From Pseudomonadota bacterium (GTDB taxonomy: Bacteria; Pseudomonadota; Alphaproteobacteria; Acetobacterales; Acetobacteraceae), in assembly GCA_021801255.1 (NCBI GenBank), contig JAJYYH010000003.1, positions 24,600 to 88,599 on the forward strand: DNA of 64,000 nt, in the 5' to 3' direction. The notes beneath the pieces are model-generated. The model saw nothing but the letters and a program-made list of their open reading frames with translations. It was not told the origin of the DNA and did not search any database. The position numbers and the translations under genes are program-made. Of this stretch, positions 43,218-50,551 are shown in pieces. Position 1 is the stretch's first letter. Every line of letters begins with the position of its first letter.

Positions 43218-44066
43218 ATGCGCACCGCACAGGGGGCGCCGACGCCGCCCCGAAGCCGTGCCCCGGCCGGCGCAACCGACTGCCATTTCCATATCTTCGG
43301 CCCATTTGAGCATTTTCCCCTGAGCCCCGGCCGCCGCTACGATCCGCCCTTGGCGCTCGTCGAGGACTACCGCTCGGTCGCCACAAGGCTCGGGCTCGCG
43401 CGCCAGATCGTCGTCCAGGCGAGCGTTATGGGTACCGACAACCGCTGCACCCTCGATGCCGTGGCGCGCTTCGGCCGCGTCCAGGCGCGTGCCGTCGCGG
43501 TGATCGATGACGGTTTTTCGCCAGAGCAGCTCCGCGAACTCGCCGCGGGCGGCGTTATCGGCGTGCGTTTCAATGCGGTGAGCGGCAATGGCACGCCGCT
43601 GGATCAGTTGGCCCCCATCGCCCACCGCATCGCCCCTCTGGGTTGGCATCTGCAAATCTATGCGCCGGGCGAGGCCTGGCCCGACCTCGCACCAAGGCTC
43701 GCCGATTTGCCGGTGCCGGTGGTGATCGATCACATGGGCGGCATTCCCCCCGCCTGGGGCAAGGATCACCCAGCGCTCCAGGCGCTCTATCGCCTGCTCG
43801 ATGGCGGGCAAGCCTGGCTGAAACTCTGTGGCTATCGCGTCTCGGCCGGGCCGCCCTACGATGATCTCCAGCCTGCGGCGCGGCGCTTCATCCGCCGTGC
43901 GCCGGAGCGCATGCTCTGGGGCACTGATTGGCCGCATACCAGCCTCGAAGGCCTCGCCCTGCCCGATGACGGCGTTCTCCTCGACCTGCTCGCCGATTGG
44001 GTGGAGACGCCGGCCGATTGGCAGCGTATTCTGGTCGATAATCCCGTCCGGCTTTACGGGTTCTAG
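43218..44066 (+). CDS. Amidohydrolase-2 family hydrolase (LigI-like)
   Basis: A 282-residue TIM-barrel metal-dependent hydrolase. The first metal motif is DCHFHIFGPFEHF near residue 21, VVIDHMGG is in the middle and MLWGTDWPH closes the active site near residue 235. This pattern matches 2-pyrone-4,6-dicarboxylate lactonase (LigI) and related lactone or dicarboxylate hydrolases. With the flanking acyl-CoA ligase and enoyl-CoA hydratase it suggests breakdown of a cyclic or aromatic acid, but the substrate is inference. The start is 15 bases after the ligase stop, with GAGGGGAG upstream. Confidence 0.88.
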   Translation: MRTAQGAPTPPRSRAPAGATDCHFHIFGPFEHFPLSPGRRYDPPLALVEDYRSVATRLGLARQIVVQASVMGTDNRCTLDAVARFGRVQARAVAVIDDGFSPEQLRELAAGGVIGVRFNAVSGNGTPLDQLAPIAHRIAPLGWHLQIYAPGEAWPDLAPRLADLPVPVVIDHMGGIPPAWGKDHPALQALYRLLDGGQAWLKLCGYRVSAGPPYDDLQPAARRFIRRAPERMLWGTDWPHTSLEGLALPDDGVLLDLLADWVETPADWQRILVDNPVRLYGF

Positions 44067-44081
44067 GAAAGGTTTGGCACG

Positions 44082-44882
44082 ATGAGCGCGCTCTCCAAGG
44101 AAACCGCCGCCCCGCCGCTTTTGCGCAGCGATCGCGATGGGATCGCGACCCTCACCCTCAATCGTCCACAGGCGCGCAATGCGCTTTCGCTGGCGCTGAT
44201 GTGCGCCCTCGAGGAGGCGCTCGCCGCGCTCGCCGAGGATCGCGCGGTCAAGGTGGTCGTGATCGCCGGCGCCGGCCCCGCCTTCTGCGCCGGGCACGAT
44301 CTCCGCGAAATGCGTGCCCATCCCGAGCGCGCGATGTATGAAACCTTGTTCGCGCAATGCTCGCGTTTGATGCTCGCCATCACCCGCCTGCCCAAGCCGG
44401 TGATCGCCCGCGTGCATGGCATCGCCACCGCCGCCGGCTGCCAGCTTGTCGCCACTTGCGATCTCGCCGTTGCCGCCGAGACCACGCGGTTTGCCACGCC
44501 TGGGGTCAATATCGGCCTGTTTTGCTCGACGCCGATGGTGGCGCTCACCCGCGCCGTCTCGCGCAAGGCGGCGATGGAGATGCTGCTCACCGGCGAGATG
44601 ATCACGGCCGCTGAGGCGCTCCACATTGGTCTTGTCAACCGCGTCGTGCCGGAGGCCGAACTGGACGCCGCGGTCGCCGCGCTCGCCGCCCGCATCGCGG
44701 CGAAGAGCCCGCTCACCGTCGCGATCGGCAAGGAAGCCTTCTATCGCCAGGCGGAAATGCCGCTGGAGGCGGCCTACGCCTACGCCGCCGAGGTGATGAC
44801 CCGCAACATGCTGGCGCGTGACGCCGAAGAAGGGATCGACGCGTTTCTCGAAAAACGCCATCCCGTTTGGCAAGGCTGCTGA
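44082..44882 (+). CDS. Enoyl-CoA hydratase/isomerase family protein
   Basis: A 266-residue crotonase-fold enzyme. LNRPQARNALSLALM, the oxyanion-hole GAGPAFCAGHDLREM and IARVHGIATAAGCQLVATCDLA are classical. The catalytic-position residues in the second loop (TPGVNIGLFCSTPMVAL) differ from typical hydratase Glu-Glu pairs, so hydratase, isomerase or another crotonase activity remain open. C-terminal trimerisation helices are present. It is last in the five-gene operon; the tandem-hairpin element follows within 15 bases of the stop. Confidence 0.9.
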   Translation: MSALSKETAAPPLLRSDRDGIATLTLNRPQARNALSLALMCALEEALAALAEDRAVKVVVIAGAGPAFCAGHDLREMRAHPERAMYETLFAQCSRLMLAITRLPKPVIARVHGIATAAGCQLVATCDLAVAAETTRFATPGVNIGLFCSTPMVALTRAVSRKAAMEMLLTGEMITAAEALHIGLVNRVVPEAELDAAVAALAARIAAKSPLTVAIGKEAFYRQAEMPLEAAYAYAAEVMTRNMLARDAEEGIDAFLEKRHPVWQGC

Positions 44883-44895
44883 GGTAAAGACGACG

Positions 44896-44943
44896 AGGGC
44901 TCTGCCCGCGATCCGCTGGGGCCTTATGGCCCAAGACCCAGCG
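44896..44943. repeat. Tandem-hairpin intergenic element, copy B
   Basis: GGGC-TCT-GCCC (44897-44907) is followed by CTGGGGCC-TTAT-GGCCCAAG (44916-44935, one mismatch in an 8-bp stem). Read in the opposite direction to copy A at 7077-7126, the order and core bases (CGCTGGGGCC and the AGACCC tail) agree. It lies between the end of the enoyl-CoA hydratase gene and the convergent Anbu gene and could terminate either. Confidence 0.6.
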
Positions 44944-45137
44944 ACGGATTGCGCTGACGAATTATTATTCGCATGCGCTGAAAAGGGAGCGCGGCCGCGC
45001 GCCTCTGCTGAAGCAAGAACTGGGGATGGACAAGGTCGCGCATTACGTCGTCAGCTGGTTTCCGGTTATCGGCGCTGACCCCGCGGTGATCAACTACTTA
45101 ATCACCCTGTTCAGAAAACCAGAGCCGCCGGATCATA

Positions 45138-45905
45138 TCATTTCGATTTATCGTCTGACGCACCCCTCTTGGGGTACCCCCAGTCGGGACGTGGAATTGC
45201 GCGATAGGCATCCCGAAGCGCTTCCGACCAGCGCTCGCGGATCATGCGGAAATAGGGGTCGTCCTCGGTGATACGCCGGCGCAGTTCGACCCGCGCGGAA
45301 TCCCGGCGATAGACCAGAAGATCGATTGGCATGCCGACCGTAAGATTGCTGCGCAGTGTCGAATCCATCGACACCAGGGCAAGCTTTACGCCGTCATAGA
45401 GATCAGTGTCGAAGAGAGCGGCACGATCGAGAATGGGTTTGCCGTATTTATGCTCGCCGACCTGAAGAAAAGGCGTATCCGCTGTCGCCTCGATAAAATT
45501 TCCTGCAGAATAGATCTGGAAAAGCCGCATCGAGCGCCCAACAATCTGGCCGCCGAGCAAGAATGAGGCATCGAACGGCACCTTTTGCGCCTGCATCGCC
45601 GGACCATCGACATGCCAGACCCGCCGCACTGCCTCGCCGACCAGTTGCGCGGCGCGGAACATGCTCTTGACGTTTAGCAGCGTCTGCACCTTCCCCGCGA
45701 TCTCAATCCCTTCCTGCAATAGATTGACCACGGCCTGCGTGGTCGCGAGGTTGCCTGCCGCGAGCAGCACGATGACCCGCTCGCCGGCGTTCTCGAAGAC
45801 ATGCATCTTGGAGAATGTTGCGATGTTATCAACACCCGCGTTAGTTCGCGTATCGGCAAGCAACACTAGTCCATCGGCCAAATCGAGCCCGACGCAATAG
45901 GTCAT
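45138..45905 (-). CDS. anbu: Anbu proteasome-like peptidase
   Basis: A 255-residue member of the Anbu family (COG3484), bacterial relatives of proteasome beta subunits and HslV. After removal of the initiator Met the N-terminal nucleophile would be Thr1 (MTYCVGLDL). Asp17 lies in LLADTRTNAG, and a lysine at position 32 in ATFSKMHVF is close to the proteasome Lys33, so the catalytic set appears intact. ILLGG-like and GSxxDLLVYRR-type blocks follow the family pattern. Anbu assembles as an open helical ring; its substrate and partner remain unclear. It is the last gene of a four-gene minus-strand cluster with transglutaminase, alpha-E and ATP-grasp proteins, the classic Anbu context. Confidence 0.93.
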   Translation of the reverse strand: MTYCVGLDLADGLVLLADTRTNAGVDNIATFSKMHVFENAGERVIVLLAAGNLATTQAVVNLLQEGIEIAGKVQTLLNVKSMFRAAQLVGEAVRRVWHVDGPAMQAQKVPFDASFLLGGQIVGRSMRLFQIYSAGNFIEATADTPFLQVGEHKYGKPILDRAALFDTDLYDGVKLALVSMDSTLRSNLTVGMPIDLLVYRRDSARVELRRRITEDDPYFRMIRERWSEALRDAYRAIPRPDWGYPKRGASDDKSK

Positions 45906-45931
45906 TGGTTTCTTTCCTCCCGCCTCGAATG

Positions 45932-46777
45932 CTATTGCGTCGCGCCATCCAGTCTCGTCGCGTCATCCGTCACGCGCACCTCCACAGCCAGCGTTTCCCC
46001 CGCAACGCCCTGGCGTACCCCTCGCGATGGCGCGGCGGAGAGGTAGTCAAGCCCGACGCTGACGCGAATATGCGCTTCGGTCACGCAGGTCTGGTTCGAC
46101 GGATCAAAGCCGACCCAGCCGAGATCAGGGACAAACGCCTCCGCCCAGGCATGGCTTGCCTCTGATGTCATCGTCTCCGACCCGGTCCAGAGATAGCCGC
46201 CGATATAGCGCGCCGGAATACCGAGCGCGCGGGAGGCGGTGATGAAAACATGAGCGTGATCCTGGCACACCCCAGCGCCCAGCGCCAGCGCCTCCGCCGC
46301 CGTCGTCGCGGCGCCGGTTACCCCGGTGCGATAGGGCAGTCGCTGATGTACCGCCTGCATCAAGGCATGGAGCACGGCCAGAGGCGCGCCATGCCGCGCG
46401 AGGTCCGCGGCAAAAGCGATGAGTGCCGCGTCAGGCCTGGTAAGGGACGTGGGGCGCAGAAAAAAAAGCGGCGGCAGAGGCTCTGCCGCGCCACGCACGA
46501 TGCCATGGGTCTCCGCCGTCCGCACCGCACCCGCGGCGAGGATGATCAAGAAATCATGCGGATGGTTGACGGCATGGCAGTGAACGAGATTGCCAAAGCC
46601 ATCAATGAAGGAAGGCAGCTCCCGCCGCCCGGTCGCGCGTACCTGCCAGCCGATAACATTCTGCCCATCATGCGAACGCGGCGACAGGCGCAGGATCTGG
46701 CTCGCCGCCTTCACTGGCGCATCGTAGTGGTAGCTGGTTTCATGGTGAATCCGTAAGTACATCGCCGCATTGCTCAC
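45932..46777 (-). CDS. Transglutaminase-like cysteine protease of the Anbu cluster
   Basis: A 281-residue protein with an N-terminal beta domain (YLRIHHETSYHYDAPV to about residue 100) and a transglutaminase-like papain-fold domain. The catalytic triad is Cys171 (GAGVCQDHAH), His209 (EASHAWAEA) and Asp225 (VGFDPSN). In this family the usual activity is proteolysis or amide exchange. The start at GTG 46777 overlaps the alpha-E stop (GTGA), which suggests coupling; an ATG at 46762 (MYLRIHHETSY) is an equally good family start. The Anbu gene begins 26 bases downstream. Confidence 0.92.
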   Translation of the reverse strand: MSNAAMYLRIHHETSYHYDAPVKAASQILRLSPRSHDGQNVIGWQVRATGRRELPSFIDGFGNLVHCHAVNHPHDFLIILAAGAVRTAETHGIVRGAAEPLPPLFFLRPTSLTRPDAALIAFAADLARHGAPLAVLHALMQAVHQRLPYRTGVTGAATTAAEALALGAGVCQDHAHVFITASRALGIPARYIGGYLWTGSETMTSEASHAWAEAFVPDLGWVGFDPSNQTCVTEAHIRVSVGLDYLSAAPSRGVRQGVAGETLAVEVRVTDDATRLDGATQ

Positions 46778-47718
46778 ATCAGATAGAGATCGCTGATCTC
46801 GCTGCCCAACTGAGCGATATGGCTGATGAAGGCCACGAGAAATTCATGCAGGCCAGATTGGAAAATATCCTCGGTGCGGCCATAGCGCAGCCGCGCATGC
46901 ATCTCCCCGGCGAGCCGATGACATTCCCCCTGCTTGCCGCCATAGGCGCCGGCCAGAAGGTCAAGATGCAGCACCACCTGCTCCATGGCAGCACGCAGCG
47001 AGCGTGGCATCTCGTGGCGCAGAATGAGCAACTCCGCGACCAGCCAGGGCTTGAGCCGTTCCTGATAGACCCAGTGGTAGCTGCGCAGCGCCGAGACCGA
47101 ACGCAGGATCGCTTGCCATTGGTAATAGTCAAGCGCGCCACCCACCCCCTCGCCGCGCGGCAGCAGCACATGATATTTGACATCGAGAATACGCGCTGTG
47201 CTATCGGCCCGCTCGATGAACGTGCCAAGACGCATGAAAGAGAAGGCGTCGTTGCGCAGCATGGTATTGGCATAGGCGCCGTTGAACAGCAAGGAACGTT
47301 CCTTGACCCAATCGAGAAAATCGGGCAGAGCCTCGGTCACCACCGCGCTCTGGTCAAGATCGCGGAGCCGCATCCATGTCTGGTTGAGCGCCTCCCACAT
47401 ATCGGTGGTGAGCGCAGTGCGCACCGCGCGGGCATTGCGGCGGGCGGTCTCCAGACAGGAGAAAATGCTCGACGGATTGTTGGCGTCGGCCACCATGTAA
47501 TGGATGACCTCCGTCCCATTCGCCGCGCCATGCTGGGCGAAAAATCCGTCCTCGCACCCCGCCGCGCGCAGCGTCGAAAGCCATTCATTGCCTGTATTGC
47601 CGAGCGAATGGGCAAGGCTCGCCATCCGATCGCCAACGGTAAGAATGCGCGCGACATTTTCCGCCCGCTCCATATAGCGTGCGAGCCAGAACAGGCTGCC
47701 GGCGGTGCGGCTCAGCAT
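46774..47718 (-). CDS. Alpha-E domain protein of the Anbu cluster
   Basis: A 314-residue all-helical Alpha-E (COG2307) protein. The opening MLSRTAGSLFWLARYMERAE is its signature, followed by TVGDRMASL and the RLGTFIERADSTARILD repeat-like block in the second half. Function is unknown; in other genomes it occurs with the circularly permuted ATP-grasp and transglutaminase genes, where peptide synthesis or ligation has been proposed. ATG 47718 was chosen; the ATP-grasp gene ends four bases upstream. No ribosome site stands out, consistent with coupling. Confidence 0.92.
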   Translation of the reverse strand: MLSRTAGSLFWLARYMERAENVARILTVGDRMASLAHSLGNTGNEWLSTLRAAGCEDGFFAQHGAANGTEVIHYMVADANNPSSIFSCLETARRNARAVRTALTTDMWEALNQTWMRLRDLDQSAVVTEALPDFLDWVKERSLLFNGAYANTMLRNDAFSFMRLGTFIERADSTARILDVKYHVLLPRGEGVGGALDYYQWQAILRSVSALRSYHWVYQERLKPWLVAELLILRHEMPRSLRAAMEQVVLHLDLLAGAYGGKQGECHRLAGEMHARLRYGRTEDIFQSGLHEFLVAFISHIAQLGSEISDLYLM

Positions 47719-47722
47719 CGGC

Positions 47723-49162
47723 TCACGGCTCCAGCACCCAGGTGTCCTTGGTGCCGCCGCCCTGGCTCGAGTTGACGACAAGAGAGCCCGCGCGAAGTGC
47801 CACGCGCGTGAGCCCGCCGGGGACGATGCGGATCTCCTTGCCCACGAGAACGAAAGGGCGCAGATCGACGTGGCGCGGCGCGATGCCGCTCTCGACGCAG
47901 GTCGGGCAGGTGGAAAGCGCGAGCGTCGGCTGGGCGATATAGGAGGTGGGCGCGGCGCCCAGCTTGCGGGCGAATTCCTCGCGCTCGGCGCGGCTCGCGC
48001 ATGGGCCGATGAGCATGCCATAGCCGCCCGAGCCGCGCGCTTCCTTGATCACCAGGTCTTCAAGATGGGCGAGCACATAAGCGAGATCTTCGGCCCGTCC
48101 GCAATCATAGGTGGGCACGTTGGCGAGCAGCGGCTCCTCGCCGAGATAGAACCGGATCATTTCCGGCACATAGGGATAGATCGATTTGTCATCGGCGATG
48201 CCGGCGCCGACTGCATTCGCGAGCGTCACATTGCCCGCGCGATAGGCAGCGAATAGCCCGGCCGCGCCAAGAGCGGAGTCTGCATTGAAGGTCAGGGGAT
48301 CGAGGAAGTCGTCGTCAAGCCGGCGATAGAGCACGTCGATCCGCTTCGGTCCTTCGGTAGTCCGCATATAAACGGTGTTGTCATCGACAAAGAGATCGGC
48401 GCCCTCGACGAGCTCGACCCCCATCTCGTCGGCAAGGAAGGAATGCTCATAATAGGCGCTGTTGAAAGCGCCCGGCGTGAGCAGGGCCACTTTCGGCTCC
48501 GCCGGACAATTTACTGGCGCTACTGATTTCAGAGTGTCGAGCAATTCTTCGGGATAATGCGAGACCGGCGCCACGCGATGGCGAGCGAGAAGGCCGGGAA
48601 ACAGCCGCATCATTGCTTCGCGATTCTCCAGCATATAGGAAACGCCTGACGGGGTTCGGCAATTATCCTCCAAAACACAGAAATCACGCGGTCCGAGACG
48701 CACGATGTCGATGCCCGCGATGTGCGTATAGACGCCAAGTGCGGGATCGAAATCCTGCATTTCTGGACGAAATCCATCATTGTGCAGGATGAGCGCGGCC
48801 GGGATGCGACCGCTCGCAAGAATTTCGCGGCGATGATAGACATCACTGGCAAAAGCGTTGAGCGCTCGCACCCGCTGACGTAGCCCACGCGCGAGAAAAT
48901 CCCACTCCGCCGCATCGAGCACGCGGGGGATGATATCGAACGGGATCAGGCGCTCAGGGCCGCCGCCTTCGGTATAGACCGCGAAGGTGATGCCGATGCG
49001 GCGAAACAGTAATTCGGCTTCGTGCTGCTTGAGGGCGAGTTGCTGCGGAGGCAGATCATCGAGCCAGCGCCGGATCATAGCATATTGCGCCCGGCAGACC
49101 CCGCTTTCGTGCATTTCGTCGAACTGGGCAAATCGTCTCCCGGTTGTCTCGCCCTGTTCCAT
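47723..49162 (-). CDS. Circularly permuted ATP-grasp protein of the Anbu cluster
   Basis: A 479-residue circularly permuted ATP-grasp (COG2308) enzyme, expected to form an amide or peptide bond with ATP. Family motifs include FRPEMQDFDP, FCVLEDNCRTPSGVSYMLEN and LTPGAFNSAYYEHSFLA. NAVGAGIADDKSIYPYVPEM, VIKEARGSGGYGML and the C-terminal VNSSQGGGTKDTWVLEP follow. ATG 49162 has a GGAG site just upstream, and further upstream the frame is only intergenic-like. It is the first gene of the four-gene cluster. The 295-base gap upstream is shared with the divergent ferritin-like gene. Confidence 0.93.
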   Translation of the reverse strand: MEQGETTGRRFAQFDEMHESGVCRAQYAMIRRWLDDLPPQQLALKQHEAELLFRRIGITFAVYTEGGGPERLIPFDIIPRVLDAAEWDFLARGLRQRVRALNAFASDVYHRREILASGRIPAALILHNDGFRPEMQDFDPALGVYTHIAGIDIVRLGPRDFCVLEDNCRTPSGVSYMLENREAMMRLFPGLLARHRVAPVSHYPEELLDTLKSVAPVNCPAEPKVALLTPGAFNSAYYEHSFLADEMGVELVEGADLFVDDNTVYMRTTEGPKRIDVLYRRLDDDFLDPLTFNADSALGAAGLFAAYRAGNVTLANAVGAGIADDKSIYPYVPEMIRFYLGEEPLLANVPTYDCGRAEDLAYVLAHLEDLVIKEARGSGGYGMLIGPCASRAEREEFARKLGAAPTSYIAQPTLALSTCPTCVESGIAPRHVDLRPFVLVGKEIRIVPGGLTRVALRAGSLVVNSSQGGGTKDTWVLEP

Positions 49163-49340
49163 GCTCTTCTCCGCCCGATTGACCTTCTCACCTAATCTAA
49201 GCAAACTTCGCGCCAAGGTGGCAGGAAATCTGCATTGCGCGACGGCGCTGAAACAAAATAGGAACACGCTGCCGCACAGCGCGCGCGCCGCACACGCATG
49301 CGCGCATTCTTCGCGGTAGCGCGGCGATCTGGATAAGAAA

Positions 49341-49356
49341 CATATCGCCCGATATG
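49341..49356. promoter_or_regulatory. Palindrome in the Anbu / ferritin-like divergent region
   Basis: CATATCG-CC-CGATATG is a perfect 7-bp inverted repeat with a 2-base centre, about 100 bases before the ferritin-like gene and 180 before the ATP-grasp start. Its size and position suit a dimeric repressor site. The rest of the 295-base gap (49163-49457) shows no ORF or other clear element; promoter boxes were not convincing. Confidence 0.35.
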
Positions 49357-49457
49357 GGAATCCTCCCGGGCGGCCAGAGAGCGAACTGCCGCCGCTATTC
49401 CCCCGCTTGACCGCCCCGGCCTGGTTGGGGTTCTGTGCCGACAGGAGGTAAGGGCGA

Positions 49458-50288
49458 TTGGAAAAACACTGGCGCATAGCGGATGTTGCGTGGGATAAAT
49501 TTGATCCGGATCGCGTCGATCCGGCGATCGTGCCGCTCATCAAGGCGGCAGCGATGGTTGAGCGCAATGGCGACGACTATGCCCGCTACCTCGCCAATGT
49601 CTTTCCTGACGACGCGCTCTTCCGCGCCGCCGCGGAAGCCTGGGCGGTGGAGGAGGTGCAACATGGCGATGCACTCGGCAGATGGGCCATGCTTGCTGAT
49701 CCGGGCTGGGATTTCCCGGCGGCTTTCGCCCGCTACCGCGCCGGCTATCAGGTGCCGCTCGATGCCACAAGCTCGGTGCGTGGCTCGCGCGCCGGCGAGC
49801 TGATCGCTCGCTGCATGGTCGAGACCGGCACGTCGAGCTATTATTCCGCCCTCGGGGAGGCCACCCAAGAGCCGGTCCTGAAGGAAATCTGCCGCCGTAT
49901 CGCCGCCGATGAATTCCGCCATTACAAGCTGTTCTACGATCATCTGCGCCGCTATCTCGGGATCGAGCGGATCGGCCGGCTGCGGCGCCTTCGCATCGCG
50001 CTCGGACGCATCGGTGAGAGCGAGGACGACGAACTCGCCTTTGCCTATCATTGCGGCAACGAGCCGGAGGGTACGGCTTTCGTCCATCGCCGCTGCACCG
50101 CGCTCTATATGGGCCGGGCGATGGCCTTCTATCGCTACCACCATGTCGCGCGCGGGGTGGGGATGATCCTCAAGGCGGTCGGGCTGCCGGCGCGCGGGCG
50201 GATTTTCGAGCTTGCGGCGCGCGGTACCTGGTGGCTCATCAGACGCCGGCGTCGGCGCTTCGCCGCCGAGGTCACCAGCGTGACCTGA
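49458..50288 (+). CDS. Ferritin-like di-iron protein
   Basis: A 276-residue ferritin-superfamily helical protein. Di-iron ligands appear in order as Glu35, Glu66 and His69 (EEVQH), Glu122 and Glu152/His155 (DEFRH), so two ExxH motifs are present. The layout resembles acyl-ACP desaturase-like and rubrerythrin-like proteins, and a basic C-terminus (RRRRRRF) follows a hydrophobic stretch. Oxidase or iron-handling function is plausible but not determined. The start is TTG at 49458, eight bases after GGAGGT, the strongest ribosome site in the region. The DUF3311 gene begins eleven bases after the stop. Confidence 0.8.
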   Translation: MEKHWRIADVAWDKFDPDRVDPAIVPLIKAAAMVERNGDDYARYLANVFPDDALFRAAAEAWAVEEVQHGDALGRWAMLADPGWDFPAAFARYRAGYQVPLDATSSVRGSRAGELIARCMVETGTSSYYSALGEATQEPVLKEICRRIAADEFRHYKLFYDHLRRYLGIERIGRLRRLRIALGRIGESEDDELAFAYHCGNEPEGTAFVHRRCTALYMGRAMAFYRYHHVARGVGMILKAVGLPARGRIFELAARGTWWLIRRRRRRFAAEVTSVT

Positions 50289-50299
50289 ACCGCAATCTG

Positions 50300-50551
50300 A
50301 TGGGGGGCAAGAAAGAGATGGAGGGGTCGAAAGAGAAGGGGCGCGGGTGGCGCTGGCTGTTGCTCGTGCCGTTCGCCGCCGTGCTGGCGGTGCCGCTCTA
50401 TAATCGCGACGCGCCGCTGCTCGCGGGCGTGCCGTTTTTCTATTGGTATCAAATGCTGTGGATTTTGCTTTCCGCGGCGATCATTTTTCTTGTTCATCGG
50501 ATCGAGCGCATGCGCATCGAACGCGCCGAGCGGGGGGGCAAGGTGCCATGA
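50300..50551 (+). CDS. DUF3311 small membrane protein
   Basis: An 83-residue protein with two transmembrane helices (WLLLVPFAAVLAVPLY and FYWYQMLWILLSAAIIFLV), the DUF3311 layout. Such proteins are found next to MctP-type solute symporters and act as likely accessory subunits. ATG 50300 was used; ATG 50318 is an alternative. Its stop overlaps the symporter's ATG by four bases, so synthesis is coupled. Confidence 0.88.
   Translation: MGGKKEMEGSKEKGRGWRWLLLVPFAAVLAVPLYNRDAPLLAGVPFFYWYQMLWILLSAAIIFLVHRIERMRIERAERGGKVP

Noticed and set aside
41599..43386. A 595-codon minus-strand open frame opposite the acyl-CoA ligase
   Set aside because: The ligase on the plus strand has all ANL motifs; the opposite frame is compositional shadow.
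43104..44873. A 589-codon minus-strand open frame opposite the amidohydrolase and crotonase
   Set aside because: Antisense to two motif-bearing genes; no domain seen.
45026..45271. An 81-codon plus-strand frame in the gap after the enoyl-CoA hydratase
   Set aside because: The first 40 codons look mildly protein-like, but there is no ribosome site and the frame runs antisense into the Anbu gene; kept only as a curiosity.
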